From the NCBI GenBank assembly GCA_965196985.1, contig CBDALO010000168.1, positions 62,001 to 126,000 of the forward strand: a stretch of DNA of 64,000 nt. Direction: 5' to 3'. Position 1 is the stretch's first letter. Every line of letters begins with the position of its first letter. The position numbers and the translations under genes were made by a program. The DNA comes from 2-12-FULL-35-23 sp965196985 (GTDB lineage: Bacteria > Pseudomonadota > Gammaproteobacteria > UBA12402). The notes beneath the pieces are model-generated. The model was not told the origin of the DNA, searched no databases, and was given only the letters and a program-made list of their open reading frames with translations. Positions 10,067 through 20,276 of the stretch are shown here, one piece after another.

Positions 10067-10648
10067 CTAATCTGCCCCAACCAGCTGAATAGCTTTCTTT
10101 CGCTTCTTTAAATAGTTGTAAAATGAAGGTCGGCTGATCCCGTAAATTTTACAAATTTCAGCAACAGTGAGTTTCTGCTCATCATAGTACCCAAGCATTT
10201 TAGTGACTTGCTTCTGATCAAGCAAAGGAGGTCTGCCACCCAGGCGCCCTCGAGCACGCGCCGCTTTCAATCCAGCACCCGTTCGCTCTTGAATGAGATT
10301 GCGTTCAAACTCGGCTAAGGCACTGAAAATATGGAAGATTAGCTTCCCGCCACTAGTTGTTGTATCAATATTTTCTTGTAAGGATTTAAAGCCAATTTGA
10401 CGCTCATTAAGTGTCTTAATGGTTTGAATGAGGTGCTGAATAGAACGACCAAGACGGTCCAGCTTCCAAACCACTAGGGTATCTCCTGCACGGACATAAT
10501 CGATAGCTTGTTCTAATCCTGGGCGCTCTGTTTTTGCCCCGCTGGCAATGTCTGTGAAGATTTGTTCACAGCCGATTTTCTTCAATGCATCCGTTTGTAA
10601 GTGCAGGTTTTGATCAGAAGTTGAAACACGTGCGTACCCGATGTTCAT
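10067..10648 (-). CDS. tnpR: Serine resolvase of the Tn3 transposon
   Basis: This serine recombinase of about 193 residues starts at the ATG at 10648 (MNIGYARVSTSDQNL). The catalytic Ser is in GYARVSTSDQ. The conserved region DTLVVWKLDRLGRS and the C-terminal HTH (LTVAEICKIYGISRPSFYNYLK) are present. Resolvases of this family resolve cointegrates at a res site next to their gene and repress tnpR and tnpA. It is divergent from tnpA with about 180 bases between them, the standard place for res. A longer frame begins at 10675, but the family's N-terminus starts at MNIGYARVS. The gene appears intact. Confidence 0.93.
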   Translation of the reverse strand: MNIGYARVSTSDQNLHLQTDALKKIGCEQIFTDIASGAKTERPGLEQAIDYVRAGDTLVVWKLDRLGRSIQHLIQTIKTLNERQIGFKSLQENIDTTTSGGKLIFHIFSALAEFERNLIQERTGAGLKAARARGRLGGRPPLLDQKQVTKMLGYYDEQKLTVAEICKIYGISRPSFYNYLKKRKKAIQLVGAD

Positions 10649-10831
10649 GGCAAATAAAACTCCAATTTCAAGCAAAAATTATATAAGATCTCATTCTTTT
10701 AGGGAAGAACAATAACATTGATATTTTTATACCTTTCTATACAATTCTTTCCCGGTCCATCTGACCTAAATCACGTTTGCCGATCTTATTAAGAAAACGA
10801 CCGTTTTGTAGACGGTCGATAAAGGCGCAAA
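10649..10831. promoter_or_regulatory. Divergent tnpR/tnpA control region, probable res site
   Basis: This is the only gap between resolvase and transposase, where Tn3-family res sites and both promoters lie. A perfect dyad CGACCGT-N7-ACGGTCG at 10798-10818 sits just before the tnpA start and could be an operator or res subsite. TATACAAT-like sequence near 10736-10744 could serve as a -10. The res subsites themselves I cannot delimit by eye. Confidence 0.55.
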
Positions 10832-12444
10832 ATGAAGAGGTTCCTTATGACATCAATTTATAAAACAGCTTATCCGTATTACTCTGATAAGAAAAAAATT
10901 GCCATAGAGCTCATCGCCAAGGATTATCGATTGACTCATGAGGAAGTCTCACTGGTTAAGACGCAATCGCCAAAAAATATTGATACTCAATTATGCTTTG
11001 CGGTGATGCTTATGGTTTTTAAAAATTTAACTTATTTTGCAGAGCTATCCAAGATACCTAAAGCCATTGTTTCCACCATCCAAGACCAACTTCAATTACC
11101 CCACTCCAAGCTTAACAACTGTCATCGCAGCACGGTTTCTCGTTATCGACAAAGAGTTTATCGTTACTATGGTTTTACTTCGTGGAAGGTAAACCAAAAA
11201 ATCAATCCTTTAGCAAAAAGCCTTGCTGAAACTTCAGCTACCGAGGCTTCAAAATATCACAATTATCCAGCTGATATTATTAATATTGTTGTCGAAGAGT
11301 TTAAAAGAAATTCCTTTGAGCTGCCCCCTTTTAATACATTAGACAGAATAGTGAAACATGTAAGAGCCAATATTAATCAAGGTTTATTTAAAGGGGTAAA
11401 TAATTTATTAACTGAAGAACAGACCTCGTTATTCGACAAGCTGTTAAAAACCCAGGATGACTATCAAAGAAGTGCTTTCAATGAATTGAAAGCACTTCCC
11501 AAAAACCCAACTATTACAAACTTTCGTGAGCTGATAAGCTATCATGATTGGTTAAGTTCTTTGGGTGAGGCTGATGTCTACCTTAATTCTATTATTCCAA
11601 TTAAACGGAAGCAATTCGCTGAGCAAGCTAGATCACTTGATGCAAGTAATCTAAGGGATTTTGCACCGTCTAAGCGGTATGCATTGATCTTATGCTTAAT
11701 CTCAGATGCACAATCCCGGGCAAAAGATGCTTTAGGCACGACATTTTGCAGAACAGTAGTCAGTATGCATAAGAAGTCAAAAGAAAAACTAGAGCAGCTA
11801 AGGGAGCATTATCGAGAAAGGACGCAAGCGTTACTAGCGATTTTCTCGACTGTTTTAGGTTCCCTGCAGTCTGAAGATACCATGAACCACTCAATGGAAG
11901 CAGCGTATGACACGATCACAAATAATGGTGGCGCCGAAGCATTGAAGGCAGATTGTGATCAAGCTATGGCACTGAATAGTAATAACCATCTCCCTTTTAT
12001 GATGACTTATTTTAAAGGGAAAAGGAGCGCACTCTTTAAACTTGTTGAAACTGTAAAGTTGCGATCTAGCACTCAGTCAAACATTATCACAGAGGCAATA
12101 CAATTTATTGTTGATAATAAAAAAAATCGTTCAGACTATATTACAGGTGAAATTGATTTATCTTTTACAACAGAACAGTGGAGAAAGATGATTCTTAAAA
12201 AAGAGGGAGATCAACAGTTATTACATCATCGTTACTTAGAGGCTTGTGTGTTTTCACACGTGACAGATGAATTACGCTCTAAAGACCTTTTTATCGTTGG
12301 CTCTGATTCGTATGCTGATTATAGAATTCAGCTGTTACCAATGAGTGAGTGTGAAGCTAAAATCAATGCCTATTGTGAAGAAGTTTCTATTGCCAATAAT
12401 AGTTGTGATTATGTTGCTCAAATGAAAGCAGCGTTACAAGCTAA

Positions 12445-13913
12445 CTGAGAACTACCCAAAATTGTTATCTCCCTACCTGAACTGAATTCGATAATTCTTT
12501 TTGTTCTTCTTGAGAAACACTATTTTCTTTAAAAAATTGCTCTACTAAGTGATACGTTAGAAGTTTTCTAATACCCTTCGCAATAAAGTGTCGTGTCACC
12601 TTGCCCTTACCATCTCCTAATTTAGCTAGCATAATTGCGTAATCGTCATAAGCTTTTTCCTTACCTATCTCATACAAATATGAGGCCACATAAAAACATA
12701 CAGCCAGTAAATTTTGTATCCCTTTAAAATTTTTTATCTGCATATTTTCCCAGCCTAGTCCTTCCTTGAGAAATTTAAAAACATATTCAATTTTCGCACG
12801 AGATAGATAGGCTATGTATACCTCATACGCCTCATCAAAAGTCGTTACTTTTTTATTAGTTAATAGCAGCATGTCATTCTTAAAAATTCTCCTACCATCT
12901 CTGCCTGTAATTTGGATTTTAATTGCATTGAAGTTCTCAAACTCTCCAAAATAAATAGTTATTTTTCCGTCTTGTACGCAATTCTTTCCAACTGTTAACT
13001 TTTGGAATTGCTTTTCGCCTTGAGCATCAAAATCAGCGTTAATCAGCTTAAGCTTTTTACCATCATCACCTCTACCTTCTATTGTTCTTGTTATTTTTGA
13101 GCGAATAATAAAGTCTTGATCTAGGTTTGTATCAATTAGTGAGAGATAGTCATTATCATCAAACTCTCTATCTAGAATATGGGTAATGGTTGCATCTTCA
13201 TTCTTTGATTTTAGGCAGATTCCTATTTTTTCTATTTCACGAATAGACAGCAGCTTTTTATTAAAGTAATCACCAGATTCATAAAGACTCTTGGCCTCTT
13301 TATCTCCCTCAAATGGCTTTCCAGCCTCTATTTTCTTAATATGCTCAGCTTTTAAAAACTTAGGGTCTTTATTGCTGTAGCTTACATGCGATAGTAGATG
13401 CACAGCCTTATCACCAGGTACTAATGCAACTGCGTTATGCGTGCTGTAACCATTGATAATATCCCCGTCCAGACTCCTTACTTTACCTAGATTTTCAGTT
13501 TGCTTGCTATGTGGCTTTCTAATATCAGAAGGATCATGAAGAACATCAATTTTACTGGCGTGTGAAAGTTTTTCACAGCTCTGTTCTAGCAATACATCAT
13601 TTGTTTTTATTGGATCTAAATCGGTGCTTTTATTTTCACCGGTAAGTGTACGAATCATCTTTTTATACTCATTGTTATCTTTTGATGAACTGAACAACTT
13701 ACAACTACCTTCAGTTAATAGCTTTCCTACAATCGTCGATAGATTTTTTTAAAACAACTTTCCCAGTTAATTTTGAAAAAAGAGGGGCAGCGTAATCGGC
13801 GAAGTTTAACATTTATACTCATCACGTTAGTCTTGTTAAAAAGACAAAGCATAGTCATTTTTACACAATATTTCAGCATTATTTTGCTGATTTAAATTTT
13901 GGGTAGTTTTCAG
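12445..13913 (-). mobile_element. IS4-type element, copy 1 (1469 bp)
   Basis: The ends read CTGAGAACTACCCAAAATT and, reversed, CTGAAAACTACCCAAAATT, an 18-19 bp inverted repeat with one mismatch. The 7-bp duplication AAGCTAA is at 12438-12444 and 13914-13920. It interrupts the Tn3 transposase. A second copy, in the opposite orientation, lies 2.4 kb away at 16295-17763. Confidence 0.9.
12465..13697 (-). CDS. IS4-type transposase, copy 1
   Basis: This 410-residue DDE transposase has its catalytic residues in DGDIINGYSTHNAVAL (first D region), HILDREFDDNDYLSL (second D region) and the IS4 Y-(2)-R-(3)-E-(6)-K signature in YLSRAKIEYVFKFLK. The frame as given begins at a TTG near 13697. A separate ATG frame starts at 13812 (MLNFADYAAPLFSKLTGKVV) and would join the main frame only if one A of an A7 run were lost, so either translation starts at TTG or expression uses slippage. 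The same arrangement occurs in copy 2. Confidence 0.82.
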   Translation of the reverse strand: MFSSSKDNNEYKKMIRTLTGENKSTDLDPIKTNDVLLEQSCEKLSHASKIDVLHDPSDIRKPHSKQTENLGKVRSLDGDIINGYSTHNAVALVPGDKAVHLLSHVSYSNKDPKFLKAEHIKKIEAGKPFEGDKEAKSLYESGDYFNKKLLSIREIEKIGICLKSKNEDATITHILDREFDDNDYLSLIDTNLDQDFIIRSKITRTIEGRGDDGKKLKLINADFDAQGEKQFQKLTVGKNCVQDGKITIYFGEFENFNAIKIQITGRDGRRIFKNDMLLLTNKKVTTFDEAYEVYIAYLSRAKIEYVFKFLKEGLGWENMQIKNFKGIQNLLAVCFYVASYLYEIGKEKAYDDYAIMLAKLGDGKGKVTRHFIAKGIRKLLTYHLVEQFFKENSVSQEEQKELSNSVQVGR

Positions 13914-16294
13914 AAGCTAAAGCAAAAAAGGTGGATGCTTTATATCCTGATATAGCTGAACTCACTATTGATGAAGACGGAAAACCAACGCTTCATCGTC
14001 GAGGTGCTAAGAAAAAACCAAGTAGTGCTGTATGGCTAGAAAAAATATTAAAAGCACGCATGCCAAAACGAAATTTACTGGATGTATTTTGTAGTAGTCA
14101 TTTTTATTGTGGTTGGGCTTATGAGTTTGGTCCTCTATCAGGTGATGATCCTAAAATAAAAGACCCGATCGCACGTTATTTACTGACAAACTTTGCTTAT
14201 GCAACGGGCCTTGGCCCCACTCAAACCACCCTGCACGTTAAAAGTCCTATTACTGCTCATATGCTGACTTGGGCTAATCAACGCCATATTACACCAGAGA
14301 TGCTTGATAGAGCGCGGGAAAAGTTAATCAAGTTAATTAGTCAATTTAAGCTAACAAAGACATGGGGTGAAGGACGGTCTGTATCAGGTGATGGAACAAT
14401 GCAAGAACTACGAGAGCAAAACCTAATTGCTGAATTTCATTTTAGATATAGAAAAAAGGGTGGTATTGCTTATCATCATGTTGCTGATAATTATGTTTTA
14501 TTATTTTCAACCTTTATGCCCTGTGGTGTTTGGGAGGCAGTAGAAATTATTGAGGGATTACTAAAAAACAAATCGGATGTGCAACCAGAAATTATTCATG
14601 GCGACACACAAGCACAATCAACCGTTGTTTTTGCGTTATCACATTTACTGGGGTTTCAGCTCATGCCAAGGATCCGAAATTGGCACGATCTAAAATTATT
14701 TCGATCAAACAAGAAGGACCAGTATCAATATATTGATAGCCTATTCACTGATACGATTAACTGGGACTTAATTGAAAAACACTGGAAAGATATGATGCAA
14801 GTAGTGATCTCTATTCATGAGGGCAGAATCAGTTCTTCAACTTTACTAAGGAAGCTCAGTAATTACAGCAGAAAAAACAGACTCTACCAGGCTTTCCAGG
14901 AGCTCGGGTATGTTATTCGCACTTTGTTTTTATTGGACTATATTTCTGACATTGAGCTAAGAGAAACGATCACTGAACAAACCAACAAGGTTGAAACCTA
15001 CAACGCCTTAAGCAACTGGTGTACTTTTGGTAGCAATATACTCGTTGCAAGTAATGACGATGAGTATATTCCAATCGTAAGATGAGCCTGAAGCAGCATC
15101 TGAACAGATGTCACCATGATGGTCCATCGGTTAGTCTTCAGTGCTGATAGTATCAGCTATTTGCTCTTTTGTTATTTTCTCAAATAACGTCTTTTTTGCT
15201 TCCTGCATCTTTTGTGCAGATTCATGATCAGTCAGAGAATACGCTAATTTATCTAGTCGTTCAAAGGTTTCATTTTCCTTTAAATACTGCTTAGCATTTT
15301 CAATTGATTTGAACTTTTCGTAAGGGGTCATAATGGCCTCGTATGGGTAAAGTTTAGTTTGCTTACCCTTGCAATTAATGCTGGTTACAGGGAAGTAACA
15401 GGGTCTGTGAAAATTAATATAGTCGTTAAAATGCTGGTTATAGAATTCATTAATTTGCGGGGCAAAACGTTGTTGAATATGTATGTAGCCAAAATGCTTT
15501 CTAACAACCGAGCCATTTTTACTTTCCACCAAACCGTTGTCATTACTATGCCTTGGCCTCGATTTAGTGAGTTCAATAAATAACTTTTGCAATAGTTTAG
15601 CTACATGCTGATTAATGTACTCTGAGCCATTATCAGCATGTAGGCCTAACACTTTAAATGGAAAGGTATCGATTATTTGCTCTAAGACAGGGATTAAGTA
15701 AGCCTCACTAATTTTTTCAACAGCGCAGACTACTTCCATCTGTGTCACCTCGTCAACAGCATTAATATGATAAACACCCTTGATTTTATCCATATCTCCT
15801 TGGTGCACTGTATCAATACGTATAAAGCCAGGCCTACCCTCTGGAGTTGGTTTTCGCCTTTCACCAATAGAAACCTGCGTTGCTTTAGTTTTATTAAAGT
15901 GTCGCCGTTTGCGCTGGTAGGTTTCAGTTTGTCGAAGATTGTAAAGATGAGAGACTGAGATAAAAGCAAGACGCGCATAACGCTTATCTCCAAACAAATG
16001 AAAGGCTCTCTCGCAAAGTTTTTTTGTGGTAGGCCCGCTAAGCGTTTGATGAACCTGATCCGTTTCAGCTAACAACCAAGTATCCTCATGCGTATAGATT
16101 AAGCTAAACTTATTTCTAGGTGATCGTTGCTTAACAACAACTTTTCCTGACTTTTGATACTGAGCAATTAGCCTAGTAATTTGTGAACGTGAGTAACCAG
16201 TCATTCGTTGCAGGTAATCACGAATCAATCCTTTGTCCTTTTTGCACATACCGCAATAAGCAAATTTTTTTAATGTGTTCGTAACCCATAGGTA

Positions 16295-17763
16295 CTGAAA
16301 ACTACCCAAAATTTAAATCAGCAAAATAATGCTGAAATATTGTGTAAAAATGACTATGCTTTGTCTTTTTAACAAGACTAACGAGATGAGTATAAATGTT
16401 AAACTTCGCCGATTACGCTGCCCCTCTTTTTTCAAAATTAACTGGGAAAGTTGTTTTAAAAAAATCTATCGACGATTGTAGGAAAGCTATTAACTGAAGG
16501 TAGTTGTAAGTTGTTCAGTTCATCAAAAGATAACAATGAGTATAAAAAGATGATTCGTACACTTACCGGTGAAAATAAAAGCACCGATTTAGATCCAATA
16601 AAAACAAATGATGTATTGCTAGAACAGAGCTGTGAAAAACTTTCACACGCCAGTAAAATTGATGTTCTTCATGATCCTTCTGATATTAGAAAGCCACATA
16701 GCAAGCAAACTGAAAATCTAGGTAAAGTAAGGAGTCTGGACGGGGATATTATCAATGGTTACAGCACGCATAACGCAGTTGCATTAGTACCTGGTGATAA
16801 GGCTGTGCATCTACTATCGCATGTAAGCTACAGCAATAAAGACCCTAAGTTTTTAAAAGCTGAGCATATTAAGAAAATAGAGGCTGGAAAGCCATTTGAG
16901 GGAGATAAAGAGGCCAAGAGTCTTTATGAATCTGGTGATTACTTTAATAAAAAGCTGCTGTCTATTCGTGAAATAGAAAAAATAGGAATCTGCCTAAAAT
17001 CAAAGAATGAAGATGCAACCATTACCCATATTCTAGATAGAGAGTTTGATGATAATGACTATCTCTCACTAATTGATACAAACCTAGATCAAGACTTTAT
17101 TATTCGCTCAAAAATAACAAGAACAATAGAAGGTAGAGGTGATGATGGTAAAAAGCTTAAGCTGATTAACGCTGATTTTGATGCTCAAGGCGAAAAGCAA
17201 TTCCAAAAGTTAACAGTTGGAAAGAATTGCGTACAAGACGGAAAAATAACTATTTATTTTGGAGAGTTTGAGAACATCAATGCAATTAAAATCCAAATTA
17301 CAGGCAGAGATGGTAGGAGAATTTTTAAGAATGACATGCTGCTATTAACTAATAAAAAAGTAACGATTTTTGATGAGGCGTATGAGGTATACATAGCCTA
17401 TCTATCTCGTGCGAAAATTGAATATGTTTTTAAATTTCTCAAGGAAGGACTAGGCTGGGAAAATATGCAGATAAAAAATTTTAAAGGGATACAAAATCTA
17501 CTGGCTGTATGTTTTTATGTGGCCTCATATTTGTATGAGATAGGTAAGGAAAAAGCTTATGACGATTACGCAATTATGCTAGCTAAATTAGGAGATGGTA
17601 AGGGCAAGGTGACACGACACTTTATTGCGAAGGGTATTAGAAAACTTCTAACGTATCACTTAGTAGAGCAATTTTTTAAAGAAAATAGTGTTTCTCAAGA
17701 AGAACAAAAAGAATTATCGAATTCAGTTCAGGTAGGGAGATAACAATTTTGGGTAGTTCTCAG
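16295..17763 (+). mobile_element. IS4-type element, copy 2 (1469 bp)
   Basis: The ends CTGAAAACTACCC and (reversed) CTGAGAACTACCC are as in copy 1. The 7-bp duplication ATAGGTA is at 16288-16294 and 17764-17770. It is oriented opposite to copy 1, so the two IS4 copies form a large inverted pair around 13914-16294. Confidence 0.9.
16511..17743 (+). CDS. IS4-type transposase, copy 2
   Basis: This 410-residue protein is nearly identical to copy 1 (F to I and T to I changes near residues 257 and 293). It has the same YREK signature (YLSRAKIEYVFKFLK). As in copy 1, the open frame starts at a TTG, and a short upstream ATG frame (16396, MLNFADYAAPLF) overlaps it in another phase across an A7 run. 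The gene is otherwise intact. Confidence 0.82.
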   Translation: MFSSSKDNNEYKKMIRTLTGENKSTDLDPIKTNDVLLEQSCEKLSHASKIDVLHDPSDIRKPHSKQTENLGKVRSLDGDIINGYSTHNAVALVPGDKAVHLLSHVSYSNKDPKFLKAEHIKKIEAGKPFEGDKEAKSLYESGDYFNKKLLSIREIEKIGICLKSKNEDATITHILDREFDDNDYLSLIDTNLDQDFIIRSKITRTIEGRGDDGKKLKLINADFDAQGEKQFQKLTVGKNCVQDGKITIYFGEFENINAIKIQITGRDGRRIFKNDMLLLTNKKVTIFDEAYEVYIAYLSRAKIEYVFKFLKEGLGWENMQIKNFKGIQNLLAVCFYVASYLYEIGKEKAYDDYAIMLAKLGDGKGKVTRHFIAKGIRKLLTYHLVEQFFKENSVSQEEQKELSNSVQVGR

Positions 17764-18082
17764 ATAGGTAAGATTCTGCTCGTGATGTAGCTTCAAAGGT
17801 AAGCTGGGTTGATGAGGATAGAAATTGCTCAATCTGGGCAAGTGTGTTTAATTCTATGTCGTTCATATTGATATTCATCCATATAGGATGAACGATCACG
17901 CAACAACTTCAGGCCCACTTTGCATTGGAAAGTGGGGGCTATTTCAGGCTCATCTTGCATTGGAAGAGACTCGATGTTGAGATGGAGAAGGCCGTAAAGT
18001 ACAATGATCTCTTAACCAATGCTGTTATGTTGCAGAATGTGACTGATATGACAGATATCATTGCGGAACTAATTGATGAGGG

Positions 18083-19614
18083 GCTAGTGCGCCATCCTTT
18101 CTGTAAATTCCATTGACTTGCTGAAAATAAGCAGGCGACTCAGTCAGATTAGAAATTCCTTTTAAGGTAAACTTAACCAAAAAAGAGGAATGACAATGAG
18201 CTGCTATAAAAATGAGAACTTAATCGAAGAAGCCATACATGTTTTAGCGATGGAGGGGTTTGAAGCTTTACCTAAGCTTGTCTCCAGGTTGATGAATGAG
18301 GCTATGTTAATAGAAAGGGAGCGCCATTTAAATGCCAGTCCTTATGAGCGAACTGGCGATAGAAACGGATATGCGAACGGCTTTAAACCAAGGTTAATTA
18401 ACACAGGTCAAGGTCAGCTTGAGCTACAGATACCGCAGGTTAGAGACTCCAATGAAGCCTTCTATCCATCAGTCTTAGAGCGAGGTGTACGCTCTGATAG
18501 AGCACTTAAGCTGGCTGTCGCTGAAATGTATGTGCATGGGGTTTCCACGCGCAAAGTTGAAAAGGTGCTAAAGCAACTCTGTGGAACAGATATTTCAAGC
18601 ACAGAGGTAAGCCGTTGCGCTAAATTGTTGGATGAAGATTTAAAGAAATGGCGAAATAAGCCGTTAGGAAAGATAAAATATCTTTGGCTAGATGCACGTT
18701 ATGAGAAGGTGCGCACTAGCGGCACAGTACAAGACTGTGCGGTATTGATAGCCTATGGCTTTGATGAATCAACCGGCAAGAGAACAGTGCTAGGTGTTTC
18801 TGTTGCGTTATCAGAGGCTGAGGTACATTGGCGTGATTTTCTTCAGCAGTTGGTTGAGCGAGGTATACATGGTATTGAGTTGATTACTAGCGACGCTCAT
18901 ACTGGCCTAAAAGCCGCTAGAAGAGCTGTGTTCCCCAGTGTTCCTTGGCAACGCTGCCAATTTCATTTGCAGCAAAATGCTCAGGCTCACATACCAAAGC
19001 GCTCAATGAAGGAACCAGTAGCTGAGGAGATTACAGCTATATTTAATGCCTCAAACATTCATGAGTCGGAAAGACTATTGGCTATGGCGGTAGATAAATA
19101 TCAGCAAACAGCACCAGAGCTTTCTTCTTGGTTGGAAGTGAATATACCGGAGGGCTTAGTAGTGATGAACTTTGACAGGCCGCATCAAAAAAGATTAAGA
19201 ACCAGTAACATAGCTGAGCGCGTAAACAGAGAGGTAAAAAGAAGGACGCATACAGTTGGAATTTTCCCTAATACTGAATCGTGCCTAAGGCTCGTATCAG
19301 CTGTTTTAGTGGAAATTGATGACCAGTGGAGCGGATCACCTAGATACTTAAGTTGAAGTGAATAATAAGGCTTCATAGGGTTTTAGGATAGATCATTCTT
19401 GTTCTTATTAACGAGATATAATTGCTATTACCTAAAAGTTAATAATTTATTTTGAGAGGAGAAAAATTTGAGGTATAAATAATTTTTTAGATTGATTAGC
19501 ATAATTAATTTAAGATATTATGCGATGAGACAGGTACAATAGAGTGCCATTTAGAATTTTAAAGGTTTTTCTAAGTACTGAAGTTGGTTTTTACAGACAA
19601 AATAACGCTCTATC
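18083..19614 (+). mobile_element. IS256-family element, copy B (1532 bp)
   Basis: The ends are as in copy A. A 9-bp duplication TGATGAGGG lies at 18074-18082 and 19615-19623. It interrupts the 3' end of the Tn3 transposase. Confidence 0.92.
18190..19356 (+). CDS. IS256-family transposase, copy B
   Basis: This intact 388-residue protein is identical in sequence to the product of copy A. Its strand is opposite to copies A, C, D and E. Confidence 0.93.
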   Translation: MTMSCYKNENLIEEAIHVLAMEGFEALPKLVSRLMNEAMLIERERHLNASPYERTGDRNGYANGFKPRLINTGQGQLELQIPQVRDSNEAFYPSVLERGVRSDRALKLAVAEMYVHGVSTRKVEKVLKQLCGTDISSTEVSRCAKLLDEDLKKWRNKPLGKIKYLWLDARYEKVRTSGTVQDCAVLIAYGFDESTGKRTVLGVSVALSEAEVHWRDFLQQLVERGIHGIELITSDAHTGLKAARRAVFPSVPWQRCQFHLQQNAQAHIPKRSMKEPVAEEITAIFNASNIHESERLLAMAVDKYQQTAPELSSWLEVNIPEGLVVMNFDRPHQKRLRTSNIAERVNREVKRRTHTVGIFPNTESCLRLVSAVLVEIDDQWSGSPRYLS

Positions 19615-19790
19615 TGATGAGGGACACCTTATTACAAAAGAGGATATGTCATTCCTCTGCCCTTATTGGACTGAACATCTTAAGCGATTTGGCGAGATGA
19701 TCATGGACTTTGAAGGCCTACCCAAAAGTGTGGATAGAAGCCGTAGTAAAGTTATTTGGCAATAACCCCACATCAACCATATGAGTTATA

Positions 19791-19853
19791 AGACAAAAAA
19801 TGGGGGAATCCCACTTTGTGCTGCAACTCTACGAACTTATCCTGGCTTTACCC
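19791..19853 (-). repeat. Right terminal inverted repeat of the Tn3 transposon
   Basis: These 63 bases are the inverse of 9875-9937 with a single A/G difference in the run of Gs. It begins 25 bases after the transposase stop. Confidence 0.88.
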
Positions 19854-20184
19854 GTTTCTCACCTGCACCAGCAGTAAAGAAGCCCTTGATTTGGTTACTC
19901 ATATTAAAGGGGTCTTTCGGTCACGTGGGTTTGGTTGTTATGCCTTGCATAATTACGTTTGGATTGTGCCTTTCGTGCATACTAGCGTTCATATACCCGA
20001 TTTTGAACGGGCAAAAGCTGTTTTGCCTGATTTGAAAGGGGAGTTGTTAGCCAAAGCGTTTTCCAAGGAAACCGCTACCACCAAACAGTCAGCCAAGAAA
20101 GCCTCTACGGCTATTCTTTTGTTGATTGCAGCCGTGGCCAGCTTTGCAACCGCCGTGGTATATCGAATGGTGAACGCACGTTAA
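19854..20184 (+). pseudogene. 3' part of a small membrane-anchored protein cut by Tn3
   Basis: The frame after the Tn3 end reads ...KEALDLVTHIKGVFRSRGF, then NYVWIVPFVHTSVHIPDFE, and ends with a predicted membrane segment (AILLLIAAVASFATAVVYRM). The start is lost; the apparent ATG at 19816 lies inside the transposon repeat. The protein was probably C-terminally anchored in the inner membrane. It is the first gene of the accessory module, upstream of the first structured leader. Family not recognised. Confidence 0.55.
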
Positions 20185-20198
20185 TTGTCGTTTGTTCA

Positions 20199-20276
20199 AC
20201 AACCCCGTTAGGGAGATGATTTTCCCTAACGGGAAAGTCTGACTTTCCTGACGGTTTTTTTATTAAGGAGAAACCG
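20199..20276 (+). promoter_or_regulatory. Structured leader 1: competing hairpins, U-run, Shine-Dalgarno
   Basis: A perfect 11-bp stem pairs CCCGTTAGGGA (20204-20214) with TCCCTAACGGG (20223-20233). The 5' arm can instead pair CCGTTAGGGAG (20205-20215) with CTTTCCTGACGG (20243-20254), directly followed by seven Ts, the form of an intrinsic terminator. AAGGAG (20265-20270) then precedes the ATG at 20277. The two pairings exclude each other. Confidence 0.6.

Larger units (their letters stand above)
15131..17899 (-). pseudogene. rve transposase, copy 2, split by IS4
   Basis: The pieces 17899-17771 and 16294-15131 total 1293 nt, 430 codons plus stop, matching copy 1. The insertion point falls near the codons for SYLWVTN, so the DDE core (residues about 200-330) stays in one piece, but its N-terminal 43 codons are separated by the IS4. 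An apparent start MGSFQYLWVTN at 16309 comes from the IS4 end. Confidence 0.88.
15063..17971 (-). mobile_element. rve-type IS, copy 2, interrupted by an IS4 element
   Basis: The termini are the same as copy 1. The 5-bp duplication CGATG is at 15058-15062 and 17972-17976. Without the nested IS4 (16295-17763) and its duplication, the length is 1433 bp, identical to copy 1. It sits in the catalytic half of the Tn3 transposase. Confidence 0.92.
10832..19765 (+). pseudogene. tnpA: Tn3 transposase broken by three ISs
   Basis: Four segments, 10832-12444, 13921-15062, 17977-18082 and 19624-19765, add to 3003 nt, exactly 1001 codons, giving a 1000-residue Tn3 transposase. The N-terminal part (MTSIYKTAYPYYSDKK...) is the Tn3 DUF4158-type DNA-binding region. 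The third quarter carries the catalytic core: SVSGDGTMQELREQN (D), EIIHGDTQAQSTVV (D) and LGYVIRTLFLLDYI. The last segment ends CPYWTEHLKRFGEM...SKVIWQ, as in the family. In its present state no segment has the full catalytic domain, so the transposon cannot move by itself. Either the ATG at 10832 or the one at 10847 could be the start. Confidence 0.88.
9875..19853 (+). mobile_element. Tn3-family transposon carrying four nested ISs
   Basis: The boundaries are the 63-bp inverted repeats. Inside are a serine resolvase (minus strand) and a divergent transposase gene broken by three insertions, with a fourth IS nested in one of them. Removing IS4 (1469 bp), the rve IS with its nested IS4 (2909 bp) and IS256 (1532 bp), plus one duplication each, leaves a core of about 4.05 kb: resolvase, transposase and ends, no cargo. 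No 5-bp target duplication is visible outside (TAAAC versus GTTTC), so one flank may have been rearranged. Confidence 0.85.

Noticed and set aside
19781..20035. A plus-strand frame reading GGIPLCAATLRTYPGF at the Tn3 right end.
   Set aside because: It is mostly the terminal repeat, and the other frame (ending at 20184 with a membrane segment) is a better gene.
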